A stretch of 44,286 nt of DNA from JAFDWI01 sp964595905 (GTDB taxonomy: Bacteria > Actinomycetota > Acidimicrobiia > Acidimicrobiales > Iamiaceae): positions 1-44,286 of the forward strand of contig CAZQSU010000014.1 of NCBI GenBank assembly GCA_964595905.1, given 5' to 3'. Shown here one piece after another: positions 34,814 to 42,708 of this stretch. Each line of letters opens with the position of its first letter. Position 1 is the stretch's first letter. The notes under the pieces are model-generated. The model had not been told where the DNA came from. It did no database searches and worked only from the letters and a program-made list of their open reading frames with translations. The translations under genes were made by a program, and so were the position numbers.

Positions 34814-35784
34814 CCAAAGGCCGGCATGCCCGAAGGCGTGCCATCAAACGCAACCGACAGATCCGCAGCGCCGTCGCCGGCTTCGGAGTGGTCGCCATCT
34901 GCATGATCGGAGTGGTGACCGTCGCGACCCACCATGACGACTCGGGGACTACCTCGGTCGAACCCAGCGATCCGTCCGACCCGCTGCGACCCACCTCGAC
35001 GGCGATCTCGACACTGCGGGTCAGCACCACGAACGCCGGCTCGGCGCCCGATGGTGCCACGTCGACATCTGATCCGACCGCCACGTCGACATCACTCGCC
35101 CGAACAGTGAGTTCGACGGTGCTCCGCGGAAAGGTCGTCGTCATCGACCCGGGCCACAACGGCGGCAACAGTTCCCACTCTGCCGAGATCAACCGACAGG
35201 TTCCGATGGCCGAGGGGAGGACGAAGGAGTGCGACACGAGTGGGACACAGACCAACGACGGATACCCCGAGCACGCATTCACCTTCGACGTGGCAACCCA
35301 GGCGGCCGCGGATCTCCGGGCCAAAGGTGCGACGGTGTACCTGACCCGCGACACTGACAACGGCGTCGGACCTTGCGTCGACGAGCGCGCCGCGTCCGGT
35401 GGCGCCCACGATGCCGACGTGGCGATATCGATTCACGGCGACGGAGGTCCGGCATCAGGCCGCGGCTTCCATGTATTGCGGCCGGCCGGATGCTCGGGAT
35501 GTCACAACGAGATCGTCCAGTCGTCGTCGACCTTTGCATCGATCCTTCGGGACACCTATCTCTCCCAGACCTCGATGCCGGTCTCCGACTACCTGGGATC
35601 CGACGGCATCATGCCCCGCACCGACCTGGCCGGCATCAACCTCTCGACGGTCCCCAAGGTCTTCATCGAATGCGGCAACATGCGTAACGCGACCGATGCC
35701 GAAATGATGAAATCGGCGAGCTATCGCCGAAAGGCCGCCCTGGCGATCGCGAACGGGATCACGTTGTACTTGGCATCGTCATGA
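34810..35784 (+). CDS. N-acetylmuramoyl-L-alanine amidase, Ami1 (Rv3717)-like
   Basis: 324-aa Amidase_3 enzyme that cleaves the bond between MurNAc and L-Ala in peptidoglycan. GTG 34810 overlaps the previous TGA (GTGA), with GGAGGG nine bases upstream. A basic N-terminus precedes a TM/signal anchor (about 21-39) and a Thr/Ser-rich linker. In the catalytic domain from about 110, the zinc ligands are in DPGHNGGN, YPEHAF and SIHGDGG, and the catalytic Glu is in IECGNMRN. The insert INRQVPMAEGRTKECDTSG and GPCVDERAA match the Ami1 layout, including its Cys pair. All active-site residues are present. Its place in the kinase operon suggests phospho-controlled wall remodelling. Confidence 0.93.
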   Translation: MTKGRHARRRAIKRNRQIRSAVAGFGVVAICMIGVVTVATHHDDSGTTSVEPSDPSDPLRPTSTAISTLRVSTTNAGSAPDGATSTSDPTATSTSLARTVSSTVLRGKVVVIDPGHNGGNSSHSAEINRQVPMAEGRTKECDTSGTQTNDGYPEHAFTFDVATQAAADLRAKGATVYLTRDTDNGVGPCVDERAASGGAHDADVAISIHGDGGPASGRGFHVLRPAGCSGCHNEIVQSSSTFASILRDTYLSQTSMPVSDYLGSDGIMPRTDLAGINLSTVPKVFIECGNMRNATDAEMMKSASYRRKAALAIANGITLYLASS

Positions 35785-35806
35785 TCAGAGGAAGGGAACC
35801 AACGCG

Positions 35807-37120
35807 ATGAACTGCTTGAGCTGTGGAACGAGGCTCGCGCCAGGAGCACAGTTCTGCGAGGTGTGCGGCACGGCCGTCGCCGGCGCGGTCGGCTCCACGG
35901 CAACGCCGACACCGACTCGTGCCGGGAGCTCGTATCAGGGTGCGGTTCCGGGCCAGAGTGGACCGAGCGACGTGTCGTCGCCGTGGGGTCCCGGCGGCAT
36001 TGCCGGTGACGAGCCGACGACCTTGTCGGGACATGTCGGCCGCTATCCGACGGGTTCGCCACCGATGCGAACTCCGGCGTCGGCGGATCCACCCCCGAAG
36101 TCGCGTTCAGGTTGGAAGTGGTTCGGGATCGGTGGCGGCGCCGCGCTCGTCATCGCACTTGTCGCCGGTCTCGCGTTCATGTTCCTCGGAGAAGCATCCT
36201 CGTCGAAGTCCTCGACGGTTGCGGACCCGAGCGCCGATACCACGGCGCCGGCTGTCGAATCGACGCCGGACACCGTCGTTGCCACGGCAATCAGCGGAGT
36301 CTGGCCGACACCCGCGACGTGGGCGAGCGACAAGTGCGAGACAAGGCAGTACGACGCAGTGACCTCCTTGGAGACCTCGAGATCGCAAGTGGTGATCTGC
36401 ACGGACGACCCATCGGGGGCGAACGACGCCTCGTACTACTACTGGGGTCGCACGACCGGCCTCGACTGGTCTCCGTTGCTGGATGCCGACTACAACGAGG
36501 CCGCCCAGGAATTCGTGGCGACGAATGCAGGGAATCCGCCAACGACCTACACGGTGAGTCCGACGACCCTCCGCATCGACACAGGTGACGACTCCCAGAC
36601 CGAGTACGCATCGAACGCCAAGCCGCACGGCAATGTGAGCGACGACGACCTGTTGGCCCAACTCGTGAACCTGATGGAAGCGTCGAGCAACGGACGAGGG
36701 GCCGTGCAAGGCTTGGCAAACGGTACCTACAACGGAAACGTCTGTACCTCATCGGCTGACGCACGATCCTCGATCCGTACGATCATCGAGAATCGCAGCC
36801 AGATGCTCGACGCCGCCAAGCGTCTCGTTGCCGACGCCGGGACGGGAACCATTGCGCCTGCCGCTCACGACTTCGCCAACGCGATGCAGTCCTCGCTCGA
36901 TTTCGACGACGAGTTCTCGACGTACATCGACCAGTACTGGGCGCCGTATGCCGATGCAGGGTGCCCGGGCTCGAAGCCGCTGACGTTCAACGACGCCATG
37001 CCGGCCGGCCTTCAGGCTGGTGAGAACGCCACGGCCGCAAAGCAGGCACTCGTGCAAAAGGTCAATGCGCTCGCTGCCGGCACGTCGCTCCGCAGCGATT
37101 GGAAGTTCACCGACGTCTGA
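35807..37120 (+). CDS. Zinc-ribbon single-TM protein with exported helical domain
   Basis: 437 aa. The zinc ribbon is C3-x2-C6 and C17-x2-C20. A Gly/Pro/Thr-rich linker leads to a TM helix at about 105-130 (GIGGGAALVIALVAGLAFMF). A Ser/Thr-rich stalk is followed by an outer region: a beta-rich part (WASDKCETRQYDAV, SYYYWGRTTGLDW) and a helical part at about 290-430 with Cys residues (YNGNVCTSSADARSSI, YADAGCPGSKPL). ATG 35807 has GAGGAAGG upstream. It lies 22 nt after the amidase stop. Function unknown; one of nine zinc-ribbon proteins in the window. Confidence 0.85.
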   Translation: MNCLSCGTRLAPGAQFCEVCGTAVAGAVGSTATPTPTRAGSSYQGAVPGQSGPSDVSSPWGPGGIAGDEPTTLSGHVGRYPTGSPPMRTPASADPPPKSRSGWKWFGIGGGAALVIALVAGLAFMFLGEASSSKSSTVADPSADTTAPAVESTPDTVVATAISGVWPTPATWASDKCETRQYDAVTSLETSRSQVVICTDDPSGANDASYYYWGRTTGLDWSPLLDADYNEAAQEFVATNAGNPPTTYTVSPTTLRIDTGDDSQTEYASNAKPHGNVSDDDLLAQLVNLMEASSNGRGAVQGLANGTYNGNVCTSSADARSSIRTIIENRSQMLDAAKRLVADAGTGTIAPAAHDFANAMQSSLDFDDEFSTYIDQYWAPYADAGCPGSKPLTFNDAMPAGLQAGENATAAKQALVQKVNALAAGTSLRSDWKFTDV

Positions 37121-37168
37121 GCGGAATCGAACCACTTCCGGGCAGCCTGGTCGAAAACGAGTCCGGTC

Positions 37169-38032
37169 ATGAGGTCGACCGTGCCGGATCGCCATCGGCG
37201 CGGCCACCTTGCACTGGTGACGGTGGTGACTTCGGCGATCATCGTTTCTGATTGCGGTGGATCGCAGAACGCTGCCCGATCCCCTGCTCCGACGACCTCA
37301 CCTTCGAGCGTGCCGGTCGACCCGCAGCGCTCCGTATCACCTCCGAGGGACTCGGCTCCGACGACGACCGTTGTGTCCGACATGGGCTCATGGACAGAAG
37401 TCGGACGGTCGGTCGAGGATCGCCCAATCCGAATGAAGACGGTCGGACACGGCGATCGGGTCGTTCTCTGGGTCGGGGGAATCCATGGTGATGAACCGGA
37501 AGGTGCCGTCGCGACGGCCGAGCTTCCGCAGGCGTTCATCGACGCGGACCTGGCCGACGAGGTGACCTTGCTCATCATCGAAGACCTCAATCCGGACGGT
37601 CGCGCCGCAGACACCCGTGCGAACGCCAACGGCGTCGACTTGAACCGCAACTACCCTGCAGAAAGTTTCGACTCGTCGGATCCGGCGTTCGGTGGTACTC
37701 CTCTGAGCCAGCCGGAAGCGAAGACCGTGCACGACGTCGTCGTGCACGAACGTCCCGACCTCGTCCTGGTGGCTCACGGTTGGCGTGAGGACACATTCGT
37801 CAACTTCGACGGGCCAGCGGAGCACATCGCCCGACGGTTCTCGGACCTGAGCGGCATGCGTGTCAAGTCCAGCGACAACCTCGGTGAGGAGACGCCGGGT
37901 TCGCTCGGTTCGTGGATCGGGCGCGGACGAGGCACCCCGATCCTCACGATCGAATACTTGCGTGGATCAGATGCCACCGCGAACTGGGACCTGTCCCGCT
38001 CGGCGGTCCTCGGCGCAATCGCAGGCGCATGA
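37169..38032 (+). CDS. M14 zinc carboxypeptidase, MpaA-like, exported
   Basis: 287-aa peptidase of the M14 family. An N-terminal export signal ends at a possible lipobox with Cys29 (VSDC, an atypical -1 Asp). A Ser/Thr/Pro-rich linker follows. The catalytic domain has the zinc ligands His and Glu in GGIHGDEPEG, the substrate-binding GVDLNRNYP, the third ligand in LVAHGW and the catalytic Glu in IEYLRG. The closest characterised type is MpaA, which cuts the gamma-D-Glu-meso-diaminopimelate bond of murein peptides; the extracytoplasmic location here is unlike MpaA. It ends the rightward operon and is convergent with the regulator at 38071 (38-bp gap). Confidence 0.87.
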   Translation: MRSTVPDRHRRGHLALVTVVTSAIIVSDCGGSQNAARSPAPTTSPSSVPVDPQRSVSPPRDSAPTTTVVSDMGSWTEVGRSVEDRPIRMKTVGHGDRVVLWVGGIHGDEPEGAVATAELPQAFIDADLADEVTLLIIEDLNPDGRAADTRANANGVDLNRNYPAESFDSSDPAFGGTPLSQPEAKTVHDVVVHERPDLVLVAHGWREDTFVNFDGPAEHIARRFSDLSGMRVKSSDNLGEETPGSLGSWIGRGRGTPILTIEYLRGSDATANWDLSRSAVLGAIAGA

Positions 38033-38070
38033 CCGACAGCGATCGACACCGTCGGGCAACACCGGTCCGA

Positions 38071-38817
38071 TCATGCCGACAGAGCGGCCTCGGCGAAGGC
38101 TGGGAGTGCATACCCCGCGGTGCCGGCACAGCCGCGTGCGCTGTTGACGTAGTCGACGATCGCCCGCCACGACGGCAGTGAACGGTCCACGCATGGTCCG
38201 CCGGTGGCGAATCCCGCGGGCACGCTCAGGTCGCCCAACTCGGTGATCCGGCGACGAACCCGGATGATCGCTCGCCTCGACAGACCCGTGTCGGCCTGGG
38301 TTTCGGTGTGGTCGAATACCGCGTTCAACTCTTCGTCCTCGACGTAGGCGAGTACCGCGGCCGGGTCGGTGCGCGGTCCCACCATCGCACCGCGAACGTC
38401 GGGATGGAATCGTGCGGATTCGTCGGCCTCGTGGGGCAGTGGGGTGAGCAGTTCGACCAGCGCGTACGAAGTACGCGCCCGGAGAGCCGGCCATGCGCGC
38501 TTGATGCCGGCCTGGGTGAGACGCGGCCGAACGAGGGGATGCATGGCGGCGTGGTGGAGACCGATGATCCGCAGGTTGGGGTGTACCTCGTGTGCGGTTC
38601 GGGCGACGTCGAGACTCCAGTAGCGGTCCCAGGAGGTGCTGTCGGGCGAGACGCCGAAGAGCACCACGTCGAACCGACGCCAGTCGGCGTCACTCCAGTC
38701 CACGGCATCCATTGGCGAGCCGGCGTCGACGACATTGCAGCCAGCGGCCCCAAGCGCCGATAGTCGACCGATCCGCTCGATCTCATCGGCCTCGATCACG
38801 CCTATGCGGTTCGCCAT
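38071..38817 (-). CDS. Pseudo-receiver regulator with HTH-like C-terminus
   Basis: 248 aa. Residues 1-125 have the shape of a response-regulator receiver (RIGVIEADEIERIGRLSAL, RFDVVLFGVSPDS, LRIIGLHHAAM). The phosphoacceptor Asp expected after VVLF is Gly, so it is probably not phosphorylated in the usual way. The C-terminal part carries an HTH-like helix pair (GLSRRAIIRVRRRITELGDL, about 180-200). ATG 38817 follows GGGAGGAAG. Operator copy 3 overlaps the -35 of its own predicted promoter, which makes it a candidate for the operator-binding protein, acting on itself, the WXG100 operon and the propeller gene (inference). Confidence 0.72.
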   Translation of the reverse strand: MANRIGVIEADEIERIGRLSALGAAGCNVVDAGSPMDAVDWSDADWRRFDVVLFGVSPDSTSWDRYWSLDVARTAHEVHPNLRIIGLHHAAMHPLVRPRLTQAGIKRAWPALRARTSYALVELLTPLPHEADESARFHPDVRGAMVGPRTDPAAVLAYVEDEELNAVFDHTETQADTGLSRRAIIRVRRRITELGDLSVPAGFATGGPCVDRSLPSWRAIVDYVNSARGCAGTAGYALPAFAEAALSA

Positions 38818-38855
38818 ACTCTTCCTCCCTCAGGGACCTTCGGTTCGTACGCCAC

Positions 38856-38899
38856 GTTGTATCGGGCACGGCCGAATCGGACAATGGGGAGAGGTCCCC
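38856..38899 (-). promoter_or_regulatory. Operator copy 3 with the best promoter candidate
   Basis: CAATGGGGAGAGGTCCCC at 38882-38899. On the minus strand it is followed by -35-like TTGTCC (38879-38884), exactly 17 bp and -10-like TACAAC (38856-38861). The start codon of the regulator gene lies 38 bp beyond. This is the clearest sigma-70-type promoter seen in the window. The operator abuts the -35, a position that suits an activator or a repressor. Confidence 0.6.
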
Positions 38900-39050
38900 G
38901 TCACCGGCGAAACGGCGGCCAGATCACGTGTGTACGCGCTATCTGGTCGTTTTCTGGGACACGTTCTACGCAGCTGCAGGCGGATTGTCCAGTGGAAGCG
39001 GCCGAAATGAGACCTGCGACCTAGTCAGACTCTCACGCTGCGTGATGCTC

Positions 39051-39067
39051 CGCCCCGATGCGGGGCG
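39051..39067 (-). terminator. GC-rich hairpin after the zinc-ribbon gene
   Basis: CGCCCC-GATGC-GGGGCG lies about 30 bp beyond the stop of the leftward gene that ends at 39099. No T tract is present, so terminator function is likely but not certain. Confidence 0.45.
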
Positions 39068-39098
39068 ACTCGGCCCGTACGGCAGATCAGCCGAGTGA

Positions 39099-40103
39099 TC
39101 AAGGGTTGAGCTTCGCGTTGGGATGGACATTCGGATCGTGGCTGACGAGCTTTGCGTAGCAGTGGTCACGATCGAACCCTTGGTCGGTGCACCACGCGAG
39201 CGCACCGTCCGGTGAAGCGAAGCTGGTGGGGATGAGCACAACCCAGTAACCCGGTTCGAAGTCCTCGAAGTCACCGCTGCGCACGAGCAGCGCGTCGGGA
39301 TACCGCGCGACGTATGACTGGTAGTTCTCGGCGATGGCCCGGTTGTCCCAAAACTCGACGCCGTCGAGGTTCGTCATGCCGTACTGCTTGGAGTCGAGTT
39401 GGGGGACCCAGTAGCCGACGAGTTCCTCGACCTTCGCCTTGTCGGCGTCGGCGGTCTGCTGCAAGTCGTCGGCGGCCACCTGGTCGGGGTCGGCGGGGAT
39501 CGTGGTCGTTGTGGTGGTCGCGTCCGGCACCTGGGCCGGGATCTGCACGACCCGGCCGGCCGATACGGTCGTGTCGGAAGGGGCGGTGTCGGCGGGGACG
39601 ACCGCCGCGACCGGCTGCTTGTCGTTCCCGCCGACGGACAGGAGCACCACGACGAGCACGACCACCAACACGGCCACGATGCCACCCAGTGCGCCGACCA
39701 CGATCCAGATTTTGGTGCCCGATCCGGGCGGCGCCGTGCCTGACGGCTCGTAGCTGGCCGCGCCATGTCCGGGGGCCACGTCGGCTCTGGGCAGTGGACC
39801 ACCGGCGGTGGCTCCATGGGCGGCCGAGCCCGAGCCCGGATGGCGGGGCACCACGCTGGTCGGATCCGGCCGGCCGGCCGCCCCGTACCGCGGCGTCGAC
39901 GACGACGTGACTGTCGGGACCCGGGGGCCCGATACCGCCGACTGGCCGAGGTTGCCGCTGAGCCCGGCCGGTCGCCCCGCACCGCAGGCTTCGCAGTAGG
40001 CGGCGCCGGCGGCACTTCTGGTGCCACACGACGTGCACGCCCACGGTTGACCGTCCGACTGCCCGACCGGACGTCCCTCCCCGATATCCCCGGCGCCGGT
40101 CAC
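39099..40103 (-). CDS. Zinc-ribbon single-TM protein with exported SPOR-like domain
   Basis: 334 aa from GTG 40103, 13 nt after the stop of the PP2C gene; the frame is open further but overlaps that gene. The zinc ribbon CTSCG...YCEACG is near residues 22-40. A Gly/Pro/Ser linker leads to a TM helix at about 134-157 (GGIVAVLVVVLVVVLLSVGG). A Thr-rich stalk follows, then a compact outer domain from about 224 (ELVGYWVPQLDSKQYGM, LLVRSGDFEDFEPGYWVVL, ALAWCTDQGFDRDHCYAKLV). That domain resembles SPOR-like repeats found in actinobacterial envelope proteins, so it may bind peptidoglycan (inference). It is in one operon with the receptor-like phosphatase. Confidence 0.82.
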   Translation of the reverse strand: MTGAGDIGEGRPVGQSDGQPWACTSCGTRSAAGAAYCEACGAGRPAGLSGNLGQSAVSGPRVPTVTSSSTPRYGAAGRPDPTSVVPRHPGSGSAAHGATAGGPLPRADVAPGHGAASYEPSGTAPPGSGTKIWIVVGALGGIVAVLVVVLVVVLLSVGGNDKQPVAAVVPADTAPSDTTVSAGRVVQIPAQVPDATTTTTTIPADPDQVAADDLQQTADADKAKVEELVGYWVPQLDSKQYGMTNLDGVEFWDNRAIAENYQSYVARYPDALLVRSGDFEDFEPGYWVVLIPTSFASPDGALAWCTDQGFDRDHCYAKLVSHDPNVHPNAKLNP

Positions 40104-40116
40104 GGCAGATGACCGT

Positions 40117-42606
40117 CTACTGACCTGCGGGACGCTGTTCGGCCCCGATCGCCACGTCGGGTTCGCTGAGCTTCTCGACGTACAGGTCCTTGTAGACCTT
40201 CCAGGAGTCTTCACGCAGGCGTTCGATCGCCTCGGCGTCGCCGGTGTTGTCGACGAACGGCTTCCAGTGCTCGGCCGCCAGATAGTCGTGGCGGGCGGCG
40301 AGCTGGGCCTTGAGCTCCGCGAAGCTTGCGAACCCGATCGCGGCCATCGAGAACGACACGTCGTCGGCGGCGAACTCGGCGAAGGCGGCCAGAAGCCGGG
40401 CCGACCAGTCGTTCATGGAATCGGCCGTGACCAGTGCGTGCAACAGCAGATATTCGAAATGCGCCGGGGTGCGTACGTAGCCGAATGCGCCATCGGTCGC
40501 GGTGACGAGCACGATCGGCGACGCGATGCCGTACCTGCGATGGTTGACCCTGAAGGGCCGGTCAGCGGCGATCAGGTTCTCCATGGGTTGGTCGTTGCGG
40601 ATCAACTCCAGCGCGTCGTCTTCGCGGGTGTCGTCTCGGGTCAGGGCCTGCAGGCCGCTACCCGGGGAGAGCACGAACGCCCGGGAGTCGCCCGCCCAGA
40701 GCGCGTCGATGGTGCCGCCGTTGGCGCCGGCATCGAAGGCCACACACGCCGCGGTCGTGGGCAGGACCCGGTGCAGCGATCCACGCACGCCGGTGCGAGC
40801 CGCGGGCAGATGAGTCGCCTCGTCGGCAAGCACCTTGTGCAGAGTCGACGCCAACTCGCCCGTTTCGAGCGCCCGGTCGCCTTCACTGACGGCGATCGCG
40901 AACCACGACTCGACCACATCACGGACCAGTCGTGAAGCCACCCACGCACCCGACAGCTCGGTGCCGTCGCCGGTGGTGCGGGCGACGGTCGCCCCCGCGC
41001 CACCGGTGCCGTCGTAGACACCGATGATGCCGCGACCACTGGAGTGGATGCGCAGCGTCGGCTCAGCGTCTTCGCCTTTGCCTCGGCGCTTCTCGAACCA
41101 ACCCGAGGTCGCGGCGACGTCCTGGCGACCCATCGCCCAGACGACGCCATTGTCGGTTACCCGGGGCATGAGCCGCGCGGTGCCGACGTCGTCGAGCCGG
41201 ACGGCCGTGCCGCCGGGCACGGCGACAGTCCATTCGCGTGGGGTCTGGTCGGTTCGTTTCGCTCTGGCGAGATCGGCCACCGCCGGCCCGGGTGGAGGCG
41301 TTGCACTTGCCATGATCGGGTTCCCCCAAGCGTCAGTTGCCGGCGCGGTTGTGTAGCCACCAGGGCCTGGGCCATACGGGTGTGGCGGCCCACCGGCCAC
41401 CGCCATGCCGGTACCGAAACCAGGCTGGGTACCGTCGTTTCGCCGCCGCGAAGCCATCAGCGCCGCCCCGGCTCCCCCACCGACCAGCAACCCGATGACG
41501 CCGCCGGCCAGGATCGGACCAGATGAGGAGTCGGGCTTGTCGTTTGCTGGAACCTTCGAGCCAGATGGCGTCTCCGCGGCTTTTCTCTTGCTCGATGGTG
41601 CAGAGTCCTCAGGCGCTCCACTACCCGGTAACGATCCCGAGGGATTTAAACCATCAGGCTCAAGGCTCAAGGTTGGCTCGACTAGCTCAGTCTGGTTGCT
41701 CTGTAGAGTGACGCCGAGTGATCCGATTCCACTTCCGCCGCTCCAGTGAAGCGTGGCAGGAAGCGTGAGATCGATCGAATTACCTGACTCCATTGTGGTC
41801 GATGGAATCCTCCCGTCGCTCGGTTCCGCGCTAACGGAAAGGCCACAATCCGTATCTCCTATCGTAACAGCCACGTTTCCAACGGTAACTCGGACAGGCT
41901 TGGCCGGATTGTTGATTGCAGTTCCATCAAGCTCAAAATTGCTTGAAGCCTCTGGCAAGAGGATCATCGAGCCTTTCCGAAGTCCGTTCGTCCCGGAAAA
42001 GACAATGTCTCCTGAATCCCACGAATCCTTGCTCACCGATGCGGGATCCTGGTGTTCGACGTTAGATGAACCGTTGACTATAGGAAAGGCTTTCTTGGAA
42101 GCATAATCAGGTATCCAAAGAACTGCATCCGAGAATTGCGCCGCCTCTAATGAAGTATAGTTAACAATGATCCTACCGTTAAGATGTGAGAGCTCTACCT
42201 TATTCGGCGTAGCTCCAAAATTCTGGCTATTGGCGGTGGAAAGCTCCGTCAATAACGTCGGAGCCGTCGACTCATTCCAAAGATAAAACTTTACATCTTC
42301 ATAGCCGCTGCTCATTACGCGCCAAAGGTCTGTCAGGCGATCTATATCATACTTACCATCAAGGGTTGACCGTTTTGAATTATCATCGGCCTCCAATACC
42401 ACGGCGACAGGTGTAACAAGTTTTTGGGGCGCGATCCAACATTGAGTGGGCTCATTCTTCACGCTGGCCATACGGGTTCCGGCGGAGGTGGCGCTGGCTA
42501 TGCCGGTGCCGGTGAGCGCGCCGATGGCCGCGCACGTCACGATGCCTGCCACGATGCGGTGGCGGGTGGTCGTGCGGCTTCGAGAGGTTCGGCGGCCGTG
42601 CTTCAT
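40117..42606 (-). CDS. Receptor-like transmembrane PP2C phosphatase with N-terminal exported domain
   Basis: 829 aa from ATG 42606 (GAGGGAGA upstream; the frame is open to 42861). A signal peptide (about 15-40) is followed by an outer region of about 310 residues of unknown fold (VKFYLWNESTAPTLLTELST, DAVLWIPDYASKKAF), a Ser/Pro stalk and a TM helix at about 360-380 (LAGGVIGLLVGGGAGAALM). The cytoplasmic PP2C domain has GVYDGTGGAGA (about 527-537), WAGDSRAFVL (about 640), TATDGAFGYV (about 705) and DDVSFSMAAIGF (about 752). Metal-binding Asp residues appear present, though DGMGGH is altered to DGTGGA. Outer sensor, TM and inner phosphatase is the reverse of PstP topology. DNA for the outer domain (about 41640-42440) is near 43-47% G+C. 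Confidence 0.88.
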   Translation of the reverse strand: MKHGRRTSRSRTTTRHRIVAGIVTCAAIGALTGTGIASATSAGTRMASVKNEPTQCWIAPQKLVTPVAVVLEADDNSKRSTLDGKYDIDRLTDLWRVMSSGYEDVKFYLWNESTAPTLLTELSTANSQNFGATPNKVELSHLNGRIIVNYTSLEAAQFSDAVLWIPDYASKKAFPIVNGSSNVEHQDPASVSKDSWDSGDIVFSGTNGLRKGSMILLPEASSNFELDGTAINNPAKPVRVTVGNVAVTIGDTDCGLSVSAEPSDGRIPSTTMESGNSIDLTLPATLHWSGGSGIGSLGVTLQSNQTELVEPTLSLEPDGLNPSGSLPGSGAPEDSAPSSKRKAAETPSGSKVPANDKPDSSSGPILAGGVIGLLVGGGAGAALMASRRRNDGTQPGFGTGMAVAGGPPHPYGPGPGGYTTAPATDAWGNPIMASATPPPGPAVADLARAKRTDQTPREWTVAVPGGTAVRLDDVGTARLMPRVTDNGVVWAMGRQDVAATSGWFEKRRGKGEDAEPTLRIHSSGRGIIGVYDGTGGAGATVARTTGDGTELSGAWVASRLVRDVVESWFAIAVSEGDRALETGELASTLHKVLADEATHLPAARTGVRGSLHRVLPTTAACVAFDAGANGGTIDALWAGDSRAFVLSPGSGLQALTRDDTREDDALELIRNDQPMENLIAADRPFRVNHRRYGIASPIVLVTATDGAFGYVRTPAHFEYLLLHALVTADSMNDWSARLLAAFAEFAADDVSFSMAAIGFASFAELKAQLAARHDYLAAEHWKPFVDNTGDAEAIERLREDSWKVYKDLYVEKLSEPDVAIGAEQRPAGQ

Positions 42607-42708
42607 CGAGTGGGTCTCCCTCTTTGGCGGGCAAGCAATTTGCCATGCCCGCGCGCGCGTTGCGACGCCTGAGTCGCGCGCCCGGGGCGTGCGACGCTGC
42701 CGGGCGTC
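42607..42708. promoter_or_regulatory. Short divergent intergenic region
   Basis: This 102-bp GC-rich region lies between the receptor-like phosphatase gene and the PDZ gene. It must serve divergent transcription, but no clear promoter elements or shared operator are visible. Confidence 0.35.

Larger units (their letters stand above)
38818..39098. other. Intergenic region with promoter and terminator candidates
   Basis: This 281-bp gap holds the promoter of the regulator gene (operator copy 3) and a GC-rich hairpin just after the zinc-ribbon gene that ends at 39099. I see no small gene in it. Confidence 0.45.
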
